Assembly: GCA_027886175.1 (NCBI GenBank)
Contig: JAJNNQ010000075.1
Location: 86,655,001-86,719,000, forward strand
Source of the DNA: Phylloscopus collybita
Taxonomy: Eukaryota > Chordata > Aves > Passeriformes > Phylloscopidae
Direction: 5' to 3'
Length of the DNA: 64,000 bases
Shown here: positions 45,940 to 59,459 of the stretch, in pieces
Position numbering within the stretch: the stretch's first letter is position 1
Layout of the letters: each line of letters starts with the position of its first letter
Notes under the pieces: model-generated
What the model was told of the DNA's origin: nothing
The model's input: the letters and a program-made list of their open reading frames with translations, nothing else
The model's database searches: none
Position numbers and translations under genes: made by a program

Positions 45940-48900
45940 TCTGGCTATAACACATCTTTCTCCTCTATCCTGACTTTGTGATAATTAATATACCCACTAG
46001 CATGTTCCACTAGTAGGAACAATTCACAAGGTTGAATCCAACAATATACCATGCAACAAATACTGAGGTAATATGCTGTAGCAACCTCACCAGCTTTGAA
46101 ACTTTCCTGGCAAAGTTTCATTGGCACTTGGCTGGGTGTAGTCAAGGGGGAAGATTTCAAGAACTTCAGGCAGATCTTTTGCAACAGGTTTCCTTATGAC
46201 AAAAATATACCATGTCCATACATGGTTTTATGGACACCCTGAAAGGCAGCTGGGTCAATATTGATAATAAAGAGAAGAAACCTGGAGACCTGTAGCCCTT
46301 CCATGCACCATTACTCACACCAAAGGGCTGGTGTTTGCCATTTGGCATGTACAAGGATTTTGCTTAATGGAGACACCCAGCTCTGCTCAGCAGTTATTTT
46401 CCATCCTCCACTGATACTGGTGCCAAAACAGTAGGGTTGCTGCTTGTTTGAGACGCACAAGTGCATGAAGGAGTCCTTGGATTTGCAGAATGTTCTGTCA
46501 ATTTCTATTTCACAGCTTGTCTTGCTTCTGCTGCACTTTAAAACATCTGAATTCTGTATGGGCAATGGAGAATGTGTTGCTTCTGTCCTGTGCTCTCTGC
46601 CCTGGAACAAGTGATGCTGGTCAAACGGCTCTTATTTTGTGGTTCTACCAAAGCAGGAATGCAAGTGGCAAACAGGTGGAAGAAAATCATCAGTGTCACT
46701 CAAAACCATTCCTTTCCTATTCCATTACTTGGACTTGAATTTCCTTCTTGAAACTACCATATCAACTGAAAATGCTCTGCAACTCATACAGAATCCTAAG
46801 GACAGGGAAATCCTATGAAAACACACCATTCCAGGCCCAAACGGACTTCCACTCTTTACAAGGGGAGTTTTGGCACCAGTTCAAATGAGAGCTTTCTGCA
46901 GCAACTGATCCTTCCTTTCTTCATTCATATGATAACAAACCACACTAAAACAGAAGGGAAGAAGTACATGGGGCTCTGAGGAAACACAGGGCAGCTCCTC
47001 AGGTAATTAAATTAACCCAGTTAGCCAGTGATGTATACTGTATTCACTGAAGTTACACCAATTTTTCCTGTCCAAGGCTCAGGCTGAGAGTGTTTGAACA
47101 TATTGTTCCATGGGCTGCTGCTCTCTCTGTACATCTGGATGGAGTAGAAATCAGAGGGCAAATGCAGTCTTCAGGCAATACTTCAGAAGTGTTACATTTT
47201 GTATTAAAAAAAGCAAATTATATTCAGACTGATTTAGTTAATTTCTCACTGCTTAGTTTTTACAGAGATGTGGACACTGCTTGTAGTAGTTAAACTTTAT
47301 AGTTTTTGTGAGAGTCCAGCTGTTTGAAGGGCTTGCAAGTGCAGCTGCTTGCTGAACCTCACAGATGAGAGGCAGAAACTTTTCACCTGGCCTGATCTCT
47401 CACATAGGTACATATATACTCATTTTATAGCTGCAAATTATTAGTATATCTTAAAAACAAACAAAATGAAAGCAAATTTGAAATGGAGACATAGCATGTA
47501 AAACAGTAAGCATGTTGGGGGTAAGGCCCCGTTTCCAGAGGCTGCTGACAATTGCCTTGTGCCATAGGGAGAGGTGCTGCTTTCCATAGCACGTGGAGCC
47601 AATTATACCAGTGTCTTGACAGAGGGGAAGGGGGAGAAATCTTTTTGCTGACCCTGACAGACAACAAACTTCTACCCTGAAGCCTGATATCTGATTAGTT
47701 TTTCAGGTTTTTTACTGAAAGGCTGTTAAGTAATAAAATAGTTTCTTCCTAGGACCAATACTATTTCATTTACCAATGTACCATTCGATGCATTCCTTTT
47801 AGTTTTTTTCTGACATCAACTTAAATACTTGTACCACCCCTCCTGAAGATGTGGAATTGCAAACTGACAAGTCCAGTTAGTGGGAGCTGAATCAGTAATA
47901 CCTCTGGAGATTAAGGGGGCAGAATATTTATAAATGATTTAATGTTTTAGAGTACTTTTCATAAAGAAGAAATCTAACAATTAGGTACTAATATAAAAAG
48001 AACAAAATAGTATACTATGAAAAGGTCAGGTTTACCTAATATGTTTTGCACTCTAACCACACAAAGAAAAACTTAAGTATTTGATTTTACTCTGAACTTT
48101 ATGCCTTTGATAAATTTAAGATTATTATTGTATTTAAGCCATTCTATGTCCTCAGTGGGAGTTAAGGCACTCAGCACTTGCAGAATTGAAGTAAGGATGT
48201 GAGCAGTAATTTGACCACTCTTGAATTGTATTGCCTAATATCTGAGAAGGATCAGGAAGACAATCCTTAGCCCTGAGCGTTATATACAAATGAAATAGGG
48301 GTTATCTGGGGGCAGCATAATTCATTAAATGTTCCCTCTAAATGTAAAACACCAAATTCCCTTGACACAGACAGCCTTTCTATCTGCAGTCTAGTTGTGA
48401 CATAAAAAAAAGATATTACAGAAAGAGTAAACTGAAATTCAGAAAACCCTGAAGTTCACTGTTAAAGCTCGTTCTATTTTCCTGTTACACCTTTTAACAA
48501 ATAGACAGAAAAAGCAGTGTAGGTATCACAGTCCTCTGAAAAAAATGTCTGATTTTAGAAGAAAGGACTAGATTTTTAGGTGGTATCAATCAGGAGATTT
48601 ACATTAATTGTAATCCAATTACCCTGTAGCTCTGTCAGCTGAGAATCTGATCCAGGAGCTGTAACAGAAAAGCATCCATGTGTAGCTTCATCTTCCCCTC
48701 ATATATCTCTTACTTCAGGCCAATCTGGGAAAAATTTCAAACAAATGTTCTGATCAGATTTTTATGAAGACTGCATAGAATTACACTGGGGCAAAAAACC
48801 CCCAGTTTATTTCAAGGGAAGATGTAAGGTGACCAGACCAAAGTTCAAAAAAATCTCATAACTGTAATTGTACTGTAAGACATGTACATCACCCCATTAT

Positions 48901-51900
48901 ACAGACTGTGTGTTCTTAGCTTTAATATAGTTATTCTTACATCAAACCCTCTCATGGAACAAGGAAGGGTTAGTTTTCCAGTTTGGCCAAGCAGGACAGA
49001 ACAGGGGAAGTAAGTGGTTTACTCAAGGCTACACAGTCAAACATACCAGAAGAGAATGAGTCCTTCTCATGCTGGGCTAATGCCACAGTCTCCAGACCAC
49101 TTCTGCCTGCCAAGGTCTCCTTCTGTTATTTAATTAATACAGATGCTATCGATAATCTTTGGAAAGTCAGTTATTTATTCTCCAGCTTAACCAACACAGG
49201 AAAGTGGAAACGTCTGTCTTGTGAGCTGACAAATGGAGAGTGTTATACAAAGGCAATTGATTTTAAATTTGCTGTTGCCATGCCATTGACAGGAGAGCAG
49301 CCCAATGACTGGGATGGTTCAAAGGCCCTCATCTTGGCTCCACCAGCACTGCCCAGTGCCCTGCTTATATTCAGTGGCATGTGAGGCAGAGGCACAGAGG
49401 GAACCAGGCTGGTCCCCCTCCATTGTACAGTCCCATCTGTGCTCACAAAGCTGGGATGAAGTCTCAGGGTCTGAGAAAAGGTGCTGCTGATGCCAGTGGA
49501 CATTCAGTTATTCAACCAAGTGACACTCGCTTTCATTTTAAATTGTCAGCAAATGTGAAGGAAAGTTCAAGAAGTCTTGGACAACAGCTTTGTAGGACTT
49601 AGCCTAAATGAGACTACAGAAACATATAAAATTTTGTGGAGAAAAGGGAATAGAAAAACCTTAAAAAGGAGCATTTATGTTTCCTTTTCCTTTTTAGGAA
49701 TTATGTTTTAAAATTTCCTCATGGAAGTGCTGCTGATTCAAGTGTTTTAAAAATACTCTCTTCCTGTTCATCCTCTCCCACAGTAGGTCAGTCCTGATTC
49801 ATTGTCCACTGAAGTAGATATTTATATTTCCTCATGTTTGCATTAATCTTAATACATCTAGAGTCATCTGAAACTTTAGAATACTTTTTAACTACAGATA
49901 TTTTTAAGTCCTTTAAGATAGAGTTTGTACTAAAAATAATGTTACAAATGGGTAGTAGAAAGATTTTGTTCCCTGTTAAGCTGTGACCATGCAGAACTGC
50001 AAAGGAGACAGTGAAAGAAATAGGTGAGTCTGGCAAATTACTGGCTTTTTATTGCCTTAATACAGTGAGATAAGGAAAAGCAAGACCCTTTCCTGAGTGA
50101 TTCTTGTTTTATTCAAAATCCATGAGGGCTTACCTTAAAAATATATGATGCTATTGAGTTCAGCAAGCTGCATGATTTATTCAACTGGGCTCACCATTTC
50201 TTCCTGTCAGTTATATGTGATCAGTTACTGAAAGTGTCTATCACTCATTATATATTTATTTTTTGGAGTTTAGAGACAGTCTTTTTAAAAAAGACTTTCA
50301 CACAGGGGTATTAGGGCCCAATACTCAAGAGCTGACTTTCACCTAGTCAGTGAAATAAATGTTTTGGGGCACACTATCAGTTGATACAAGTCATTGTAAG
50401 CCTCATGCTTCTGATTTACCTCAGCCCTGAGAATCTGTCCTGTTATCAGTGGCCTTGTTCCTGGCCATTTTCGGTGCAGTTTTGCTCTGGCACAATGCAG
50501 TGTGGCTGAGACATTTTCCCAGAAAAAATGCAAAATGTTATATACCATCTCGTGTCAGGTATTCTGTACCTCAGATTGGTGGAACAAAGCATGTTATTTC
50601 CACTTAGTGGGAAGAAACCAACATTGTTATTTCTACTGCTCTAGTGTCAGGGCTTCTTATTTCCACTGCAGTGATTGTGCAGGCTCTCATAACCAATAAG
50701 CCAACATCCACCCTGCCAAAAAAAACAACAAAAAAACCCTTGGCTGGTCAGAAGCACATTAGAGCACACAAAAGAAAACTGACTCAGGCTGCAACTAGAA
50801 AGGAAATGTCTATTCTCCTGATAGTATTGTGAAATTTGACTAAAAAATTACATTTTTCTGACATATGGACAATCTCTGGATCATTTCCAGTTCTCCTGAT
50901 GATTCAAGCAGAAAAAACCGAAACAACAAGCCAAGGGCTTGTATAGATTCCTAACTTCAAAAGGGGGAAAGGAAACATGTACTACTTGCTTGTGGTTGTG
51001 TAAAATAAGTGCAGTTCAGGTTAAAACTTCTGGACACCACTGGTCAGATCTAAAGGGCCCAGATACACCATATCAGACAAAAAATGTAGTATCTCTCTAG
51101 AGCAGTGTAAATTCTAAGAGGATTTCTTCTGAAAAAGGGACACAGCATCACTTCTCAAAACTTTCTACAGTGAGAAGCAGCTTCAGAGTGAAACTGTGGC
51201 TCCCTGGAAACTGTCACAGAGTTGATGTGAACTAGTTCACTGTGAACACTGGCTGTGCCCCATTCCCAGATTGCTCTTCTCACTTTTTAACCTCAACTGC
51301 CCTCAGTCTTCAGCCCTCTGAGTGACCTTTTCTTACAGCACAGCATGGTGCTCTGACCTGCTCCAGCTCCTAACAACAGGCTTTCTGTTGCACAGCATGT
51401 GAACCTGGGCCAGGAAGAGATGGCTTAGATTTTATGGGGATTGTGGACTACAGAGACATTGCCCCTGAACACACAGGAAGCTTGATTCTTGGGTTGGTGG
51501 AGATCTACATTACCTCATGAATGTAAATAGAACAAGATGCATTTGTCTTAGCTAAGTGTGCAATCTGTAGATTCATGGGGCTACTCACAATTTATTTGCT
51601 GTGCTGAGAAATAAAATAGCTTGGCTTTATTCCTTATCAGTAGAAAAAATAGGTCTCTATTATCCACAAAGCTAAGACTCACTCACATTTGTATGGCTTC
51701 AGTAACACATGATGTATTTTTAAATGATGGAAGCTTCATGAGAGAAACTATAAGATGCCTTTAGGTGAAAATTATAATTCTGTTTTTTGCGAACATAATG
51801 ATCTCAGTTCAAAAAATTAGCGCAAAATGTGTGCAGAAATATAAAAATGAGCCCTTGGACAGAAATGATCACCTTTCACCTTGGAATGTGTATGCTAGTG

Positions 51901-52250
51901 CTCTTGACAGCATTGTTTTTTCATGAAGATGTACTGAATAATTATAGACAGTGACTTGAGAATTCACAATACAAGAATAAGAGATATATAATTTTGTAAA
52001 GCATAGAAAATTTTATGAAATTGATTTACGTCATAGAGAATTTTACTGAGAATTATTTATTTCATGTCACCACAGCCTCTTAATTTGAGGCTGACATCAG
52101 CATAAAAGATATGCTGTTTATTACTATATGTTGGAGGACAGTTTACAAAAGTCTGCTACAAGTGCCTGCCAAAACCAGGAATGTTAATTTTAACCCATAA
52201 TAAATTGTTATCACCTGTACCAGCCAACATCTGCCTGGCTGCTGCTATAC
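45940..52250. other. Gene desert, no supported gene
   Basis: Unique AT-rich sequence. The longest plus-strand open frame of the desert is 48983-49384 (133 codons), with no recognised motif. A 14-base palindrome lies at 51227-51240. No clear transposon was found. Confidence 0.5.
51227..51240. promoter_or_regulatory. Perfect 14-base palindrome with nuclear-receptor-like half-sites
   Basis: GTGAACTAGTTCAC is its own reverse complement and contains TGAACT and AGTTCA as an everted pair. Another GTGAAC follows two bases on. Function is unknown. Confidence 0.3.
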
Positions 52251-52404
52251 ATCCTTACTCAGCGACATTGGAGGCGTGGCCACGCTGAACCCTGCTTCTC
52301 AGAGGGTCTGAGGATGGTGAGTTGGAAAAGATTTCAACCCAGTCTGGGATTTCAGGTCCAGCACCTGGATCTTTATCAGGGAGCAAGAGCAGTAGCAGAG
52401 GGTG

Positions 52405-52548
52405 AGAAAACGCCGGGCACCGTCCCGCGGGCAGCAGGGCCCGGCAGAGCTGCGGCTGCGGTGCCCGCAGGGGCGCGGGTGCCGCACGGTCCCTGCAGCG
52501 CCGGCTGAGGTCACTGTGGCTCCGCACCTCCCGCTGCCTTCCGAGCAG
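52405..52548. promoter_or_regulatory. Orphan CpG island
   Basis: About 18 CpG occur in roughly 140 bases by eye, in a region that otherwise has almost none. Small GC-box-like pieces (GGCGTGGCC at about 52273, GGGGCGCGGG at about 52472) and splice-donor-like GTGAGT and GTGAGA lie nearby. A 106-codon minus-strand open frame (52619-52299) crosses it but resembles no family. An orphan promoter or enhancer of a non-coding RNA is the likeliest reading. Confidence 0.45.
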
Positions 52549-52592
52549 CTTTTTGCTGCTGGAAGAAAGGATACGGCAACACCCTTTTCTAA

Positions 52593-52609
52593 TTTTTTTT
52601 TTTTTTTTT
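52593..52609. repeat. T17 homopolymer
   Basis: A run of about 17 T just right of the orphan CpG island. Confidence 0.9.
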
Positions 52610-54158
52610 CTCCCAGCACATATAGTTTCTAAAATTGGGGACTAACTGACGGTTGTAATTTTGATGGAGATTTACCTGTAGGCAAGACGGCAATCAAACC
52701 CACACTATTAACGGAAGGCTGATTGAGTTAATGAATATAATTGTCAACTATACAAACTGATTCAGTCTGTCTAACAATCTATCAGTTTGTCTTTCCTCTT
52801 GGAGTTGTCCCCATATATATCTTGCTCTATGGTGGCTGTAGGTGGCTAAAATCCCCATAAATATAATATTGTTTGAGGGTGAACTTGGGAAAGAAAAGGG
52901 AATCTGCTATACTGGCTAACTGAATTTAGCACTGTTCAATTAAACACAATAGATTTGGACTAGGCAGTTGAAATAGTAGGTAATATTAACTTTTGATTTT
53001 ATTGTACAGCTGGTCTGCATGAAATTCAGGTCCTTTACTCATTGGACTAAGCCTGCAAAGGATTCATCCTTAACTTAAATGACTTATGGTCTGATGAATG
53101 AAACAGTGTACAGGAAGCATTGCTTATGGATATCAGAGACTGATGCTCTAACGTAATAACAAAATGTTCTGTGGAGCAGGGAAGAGATAAGGAGATGTGA
53201 GAAAACATAAAAAAATGCCTACTGAGTCCGAATTTCAGGCTTGGCAAGCCTGCAGCCCACTAAACTAAACTGAACCACAAAGCCCACCACTGGATCTGCA
53301 GATTTCCTTCCATACAGGGAACCCCACAGGCCTGCAAAGAAAGGCTTTCCATCCTCCCCATCAGTTCAGAGAGAAAAGGGTGATATATTAGAAGATGAAG
53401 ACTAAACTACTGAATAGTCAGAAAAGCATAATTCACAGCTCAAGGACAAATCCAATTCAGAAGAGCCCTGTACAGTTCACACAGCCTTTCTAGAAGCAGT
53501 TACTATAAATGACCTTTTTCAGAAGAAGAATGTACACTTCACGGAAAAAGTGTACATTCAGCTTCTGATAGAGAAAGCATATTCTGCTTCCTCAGAGACT
53601 GAACCAGTCCTCAGAGCTGCTGTCACTGAAGAGCTGAGGGCCAAACTACAATTTGAGAGTTGCCTGCCTTTCACCAGCTGCCCTGGGGTTACGCACAAGA
53701 GGACAACAAAAGTGAGACTACACTATATGTCTGTGATGAACATTGTAAAGCAGTGTGACATTGGAATAGTAATACATACCTTTTACATTGGGAAAAAGCC
53801 CTGTGTTTGCAGAGTTTGAACTCTACTAGTGAAAGTAAAGAGCAAGAACCCACAGGGAGAGATAAGAATTATTCTCCAAGGCTGGAGCCTCTTTCTTTGG
53901 AGCAAAATAAGAGATGTCCTTCATGTGCTCCAAGGGAAAGCTCAGGTGGAATCAGATTGCCCCAGCTCTACTTGTCTGCCTGTAAGTGAGGCTTTTGTGC
54001 CTTGAATGGCAGGGACATGGTCAGGCCTAGGTAGTCCATAGTTGTGTTTTCATGGAGGATACGAGGCTGTGGCATGGGCCTGATCTATCTTAACTCATGG
54101 AAAGAAACACAAATTGCCTAACTGAGGGGCAAAGGGTCACATATTTATATAATTAATT

Positions 54159-54180
54159 AAAAAAAAAAAAAAAAAAAAAA
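54159..54180. repeat. A22 homopolymer
   Basis: Twenty-two A follow an AT-rich lead. No processed pseudogene or LINE body was recognised upstream. Confidence 0.9.
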
Positions 54181-56711
54181 GTCGTCAGACTTAGGTAAGT
54201 CTTGTAATAAAGAGGTGATCAACTTTTCTGGAATCCATCTCATATACCTGTGTAGGTAATGCTGTGTTTTGCAGTCTTCCTTTCATCTGCAAGACTTTTT
54301 CTATACAAACATAGTAATACAATGCTTATCTGTGTTCTGACATGAATCTGTGTTCTTGAAGCATTGCATGTAGCAGATGGAGAAAGATTTATAACCCATT
54401 TGCCCCTTTGTCAGCTATTCCTTCACTAGCTCTCACATATTGCTAATTTAATTTAATAGAAGAATATTTTGCATGTCCTGTCATGCAAAATTGCAAGCCT
54501 CTTTCCAACTTAAAGAATCTTCCCACTCCCAAATTTTCTTATGCTATATCACTGTGTGTGTCACAGCCAACAGCTGCTGAATACACATTATCTGTATAAC
54601 TGTGAGTTTATCCTCAAGTTAGTTGGATTGGACAGTAGGTTCCGGAGGCTACACTGCCATTAAATACACTTACTTCAAATTTAACGTGAAGTTTAATCAA
54701 TAAAAATAACAAAAATAAATTTGTCTCATTCTGCTTTTCTTATGCTGTAGAAATGCCTGAGTATAGATGGCTTTCAGCTGTCCCTCAAGAGATATCTTTG
54801 TCATTTATTGAGCATTTTGTGTTTCACAAGAATTCTTATTACAATGTCACAACTTAAATTTCCCTTGCCTCAATGCTCTTGAAACGCCGAGCCAGCTGAG
54901 AGAAGGGTGCTTGCATGTAGGTGTCATCCAAATCAACAGTGTCTATAATCTATTTGCATAGGCAAACACTAAACTGCCCTGAAAATAGAAAGGATTTAAG
55001 GAAAGTGAAAAACTTCTATTTCAAAGAATAGAATGGAACTGCTTGTTAGGAACTTCAGTGAATGAGTCAATATCTCTCGCTCGAAAATGAAATGTTAGCT
55101 AAAAGCTGAATTAACTGAGTAAGCCAACTAATTGGAGTCTTAATCATGACCTGTAAAAATAATAGATTTGTTTGCTTTCTGATTTTTTTTTTTGTTATGT
55201 ATATAAAGACTATCTGATAGACATTTTTCAAAAGGAGGCAAGAAGAAAGCAGTGATGTTATGTTCAGTGTTCAGGTCCTGTCTTGCCTGCCTGCCTGTCT
55301 GTAAGAACCAAAAAAGTGTTTAAATTATAACATTGGAAGAGTCAGGAGCAAAAAATGTCAAGTGTTTATGGGAGAAAGTGTTTTTAGACTTGACTGTTTT
55401 GATTTTTTCATTTTGTTTAATTTTAGTGTCTAAAAGGCATTTGGAAAGAGGATGTTTTTATTTAAAATCCAACATCCACAATACTTACATTATGGTGTGA
55501 AAGCTACACTAGATGACTGATATATTGGCAGATCTCCCAGGGGCTTAAGCTGTGCAGGATTTTATCCATTATTTTTAAAGCAAACAAGTATAAGGGAGAA
55601 AAACAAACATAAGAAAAAAGATTCACAATTTCATTGTAATAAAGAAATAATAATAAAAAAATCTTTGGCACATACGACTTCCACAGAAGGGGTTTTGACT
55701 AACCACTGTGTCAGGTTTGTTATCTGAAAATATTTTCCCTAAATATAATTCCGAAGTAAAAGTAGGTTTTGTGTGGTGGTGGTATTTTTTTTTTCTTAGT
55801 ACTTTCACAGAGACTTACCCTCCATTTTACCTGAAGGACTTACTAAAATGCACAGTCTGAAATACCAGCTCAGATTCAGACACATGGATGAACACATGGC
55901 AGACTGTTTCTCATGGGAAATGGCAAGAACCTTTCCACTTACTTTTAATATTTATTTACTGATTTTTATGCAGCATGAGTAACACCATTATCTCAGCACT
56001 GACAAAATGATATAAACTGTAAAATACCTTCTTTGAGACATTTAAACCTTTGCTGGATAAAATGCTAGTAAATGTGATATTATTAAGAAATAATCCCTCA
56101 CAATTGTGAAAGATGCTAGATCCTTATGAGTAAAAGGAGTTTCTCCATTTTTAATATTTTTAAATCTGTGGTAGGCATAAGATAATGTTCTTAATTTGTT
56201 ACTTTTTAGTAGAAGATCAAAGCGCATTATAAATTTAACCTTGACTTGAACAATACATTTCCTTCATATTCTCTAGGCCTGGGGTTTTTTGAAATCAATT
56301 TTTGGGTGGGTGTGCAAGGGCAATGTGTGCTCCCTCTGTGCCCAAAAAGTAACATAAGTAAATTTCCATGGTTAAAAACTTAAGAGTAAAAATTTTTAAT
56401 CATAGAATCTAGTGTAAAATGGTTGCCTTAACTTTCCAAATGTACTCAGGTGCTGTGGTCATGGGCAAAGCAACTAAACTCAGGAGGTCATGTTAGAGAG
56501 ATTGTTCAGTACACGGGTGGCTGCTTTAATTTGCAGTTCCCCACTGTTCAGCAGCTCTAGGATCAGCTTTATGAAGAGAACATCCCGTTCCTCAGCCACG
56601 CTAAGGCATGTAATCAGGGAGCTTTGTTTTCACATACTTATTTCATGTCCCTGGAGTTGAGCTTATTGATTACTCACATACTCAAACATTCTTAACTTTA
56701 ACAGCTTTGTT

Positions 56712-56750
56712 AAAATGGGGACTAGTTCACTTACAGTCAGTCCCCATTTT
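56712..56750. repeat. Perfect 12-base inverted repeat with 15-base loop
   Basis: AAAATGGGGACT (56712-56723) and AGTCCCCATTTT (56739-56750) are exact reverse complements. The arms are balanced in composition, so this is not an AT-rich accident. Confidence 0.9.
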
Positions 56751-59025
56751 GTGCAATAGGGAAATACATTTTAAAAAAGGGAATAAAGGAACAAACCAAA
56801 AAGGATATATGAGCTTAAAACAGGCTTTAGACAGATTTGAGGTGTTCCAGTACACGACTGAATGTAACCCATAATGTTAAAACTGTTTTTCTTCCAAAAC
56901 GTGGTCAAACCTATTAATCACTGAGGGCAATAGTAGCAGTGGCAGCATGTGGCAGACATTGGTAGTGAGAGAAAAATAGTCTGAGTAAATGCAACACTTT
57001 CTTCAACACTGCACACTACTTTAGCATAACTTATTTTGAAAGGTTAAAAGATGCAATTTGAAATAGCTAGTAAGTATGGTTTAGAATGACTTCTGATCCA
57101 TATTATGCCATTTTTTCTCAGTTTTTAAACTTTTAAGAATAAATAATTTGATTAAACGAAGGTGAATTTCATCATGCTATTCTCACACATCTATTTTTTA
57201 GCTTTATAATGGCTCACAGGTTAACATTATGTGAAATCACCTAATACTCTTCACAGCAATATTTCAGTCCAGTAATAAAGAGAGGAACCCATTTGAAAAC
57301 AGAAAAAGGAACAGATGGCTAAAACTGCAAATATTATTTCAGTTTAATCTAATGAATTACAGAAGCATAAAGATTCTTTCAGTATTAGAATTTGCCAATA
57401 CTGAGGCTGATTTCTGTGCTGCAGAGTGCAGCCCCCAGGAAGGGCTCCTTTGGACAAATTGCATCTACTGGACAGACAGATAAACAATTTATTTCTCTAA
57501 AAGTTGTTTTCTGGATAAAAATAAAGCCCCTTATTTTTGGAAGCAGCCTTCAGCCAACCTTTAAAACACAACTGTTATCCATTCTGACTTCTCTCATGTA
57601 TTTTTTTTTTAATTTTTTATTTTATGATTATTATTTCTTTGCAAACACTCATTCTAACCAAGCAGAATTTACTTACATCCTGCAGTGGGACAGTAAGCCC
57701 CCAAGAGATCTGGCTTTACAGGAATCTTTTATGTCCCATTTTCCAGCTGTGGGAAAGTGATTTTCAGGGAAGGGAAAATTACTTGTCTAAAAATCACACA
57801 GTGAGATTAATGATACAGCCAAACATTGAATGTTTAGGCTGTGGTCAGATGATCACTAAGATTGGATTTATGCATTACTGGATCACCTGGCCATACAAAT
57901 TTGGTGCAGACAGGCATGCACTCCTGTTGAATTATTCACAGCACACCAGATAGTGCTTATGCCCTGAGATAGCCCAGAGTGCAGTGTATCCCATATGCCG
58001 TTTGTTCTCATCTCTCAGGTGTAGTTTGGAATGATGGCCTGTTGCACTGTGGTAGGGAAGTTAGCTTCTGTTTATGAGGTTGTTATTACCACAGGAAAAA
58101 CCCTAGAAAGTAAGCATGTCACAAGCAAGACACTGTTTTGATGTCATAACGTCAGGGCATCACAGCTCCAGGTTGCAGTAGGTGGCAACATGAATCTGTT
58201 GCTGGCTCTGCCTGGGGAATTGTCCATTTCCTGCTACAAATTGGTGATGGAGGAGTGCAGATGTGATGCCCAGAGAGTATGGTGTTTCATGCTGGGCTGC
58301 ATGAGCAGAGAACAGAGGACAGAACTAATTGTCTTGCCAAGTCTTTTCTCATAGCTGGTTAAACAGAGCAAAGTAAGGCCAAGAAATAGCAGGTTTCTGT
58401 TTTCTGAGGCATCTGAGTCTGTGAGAAAACTATAACCACAACAGAAAGTTATACTTAAAATTTGGGGAGATCCAGAATATGAGGAGAACTTCTGAAGGGA
58501 AGTGTTCACAAACATCACCTTTTAGGTGCTTCTCAGGAAGATGCCCACCCAACCAATGATGTTTACTGAACACTGAGGAGAAAGGGACTTAAAGTACCCG
58601 AGAGGTAGCAATTCTTGACTCTTAGCATTTGGATCTGAATCAATTTGGGCAAGACTGATTGCAACTTCAGCAAGAAAATGCTGAAGTTCAGAATGCTCTT
58701 TGGAAGGGACCCAGTTAATGATCTGAGTGAAACATGCAGGAATTCAGAGTGAAAGTTGTTCAACGGAATATATATGCCCTCTCTCTGTCCTGTGACCTGT
58801 CCTGATTGTTTATCAACATCTTGGGTCACTGCAATATTGTGCTGGGGTCATCTTCAGCTGGTTTCAGAGACCTCATGAAGCCTGTGTTCTCTGTATTCCT
58901 CAGCTGATGCCCTGGAGACAGGACAGTCTGCTGTCATGGTCATGTTATTTTGTGCTTCCAAAAATATCCCACACCACACTTACTTCAGTTCATCCAGCTC
59001 AACCTAAACCAGAGATAAGACAGTA

Positions 59026-59455
59026 GAATAATAGACCAGTTTGGGTTAGAAGGGTCTGTTAGAAGGGCCCATTAGAAGTGATATAGCCCAATGGCCCTCC
59101 AGTAACCAGCAGCATCTTCAACTAGATCAGGTTGCTCAGAGTCCTATCTAGCTTGGCCTTCAATATTTCAGTATTTGGAGATGAGGCATCCACCACCTCT
59201 TTGGGCAAATGGCTCCAGTGCTTCACCAACCACATCATAAAAGAGTTCTTATGTCTAATTTAAATTGACCCTCTTTTAATTTAAAATCATTGGTCCTTGT
59301 CCTATTGGAACAGGCCCTACTGAAAGTCTGTCTCCATGTTTCTTATATGCCCCTTTTATGTACTGAAAGTCCAGAATAAGGTTTTCCTGGAACCTTCTTT
59401 CCTCCAGGCAGAACAAACTCAACTCTCTCAGCTTTTCCTCATAGAAGATGAAGGT
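59026..59455 (-). repeat. Old CR1 LINE fragment
   Basis: The plus strand shows the reversed CR1 pol and 3' region: TGAGGCATCCACCACCTCTT, CCAGTGCTTCACCAACCACA, TTGGTCCTTGTCCTATTGGA, CAGGCAGAACAAACTCAACT, CTCTCAGCTTTTCCTCATAG. Divergence is higher than in the other copies. GTTAGAAGGG occurs twice near 59045-59065, a small internal duplication. Confidence 0.88.
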
Positions 59456-59459
59456 GACT

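Larger units (their letters stand above)
52650..59020. other. Gene desert, no supported gene
   Basis: AT-rich unique sequence with an A22 run at 54159-54180 and a perfect hairpin at 56712-56750. A weaker CTCF-like site, GCAGTAGGTGGCAA (12 of 14), is at 58175-58188. Open frames near 57.4-57.9 kb look like chance. Confidence 0.5.

Noticed and set aside
48983..49384. A 133-codon plus-strand open frame, the longest in the desert
   Set aside because: No recognisable motif, no splice or promoter context and no poly(A) signal tied to it. A length like this can occur by chance in 64 kb over six frames.
54159..54180. A22 as the tail of a processed pseudogene
   Set aside because: No exon-like sequence precedes it and no target-site duplication was visible; simple homopolymer expansion is enough.
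57392..57953. Overlapping 122- and 109-codon plus-strand frames
   Set aside because: Low-complexity Phe/Leu/Tyr-rich products arise from a T-rich tract; no family resemblance.
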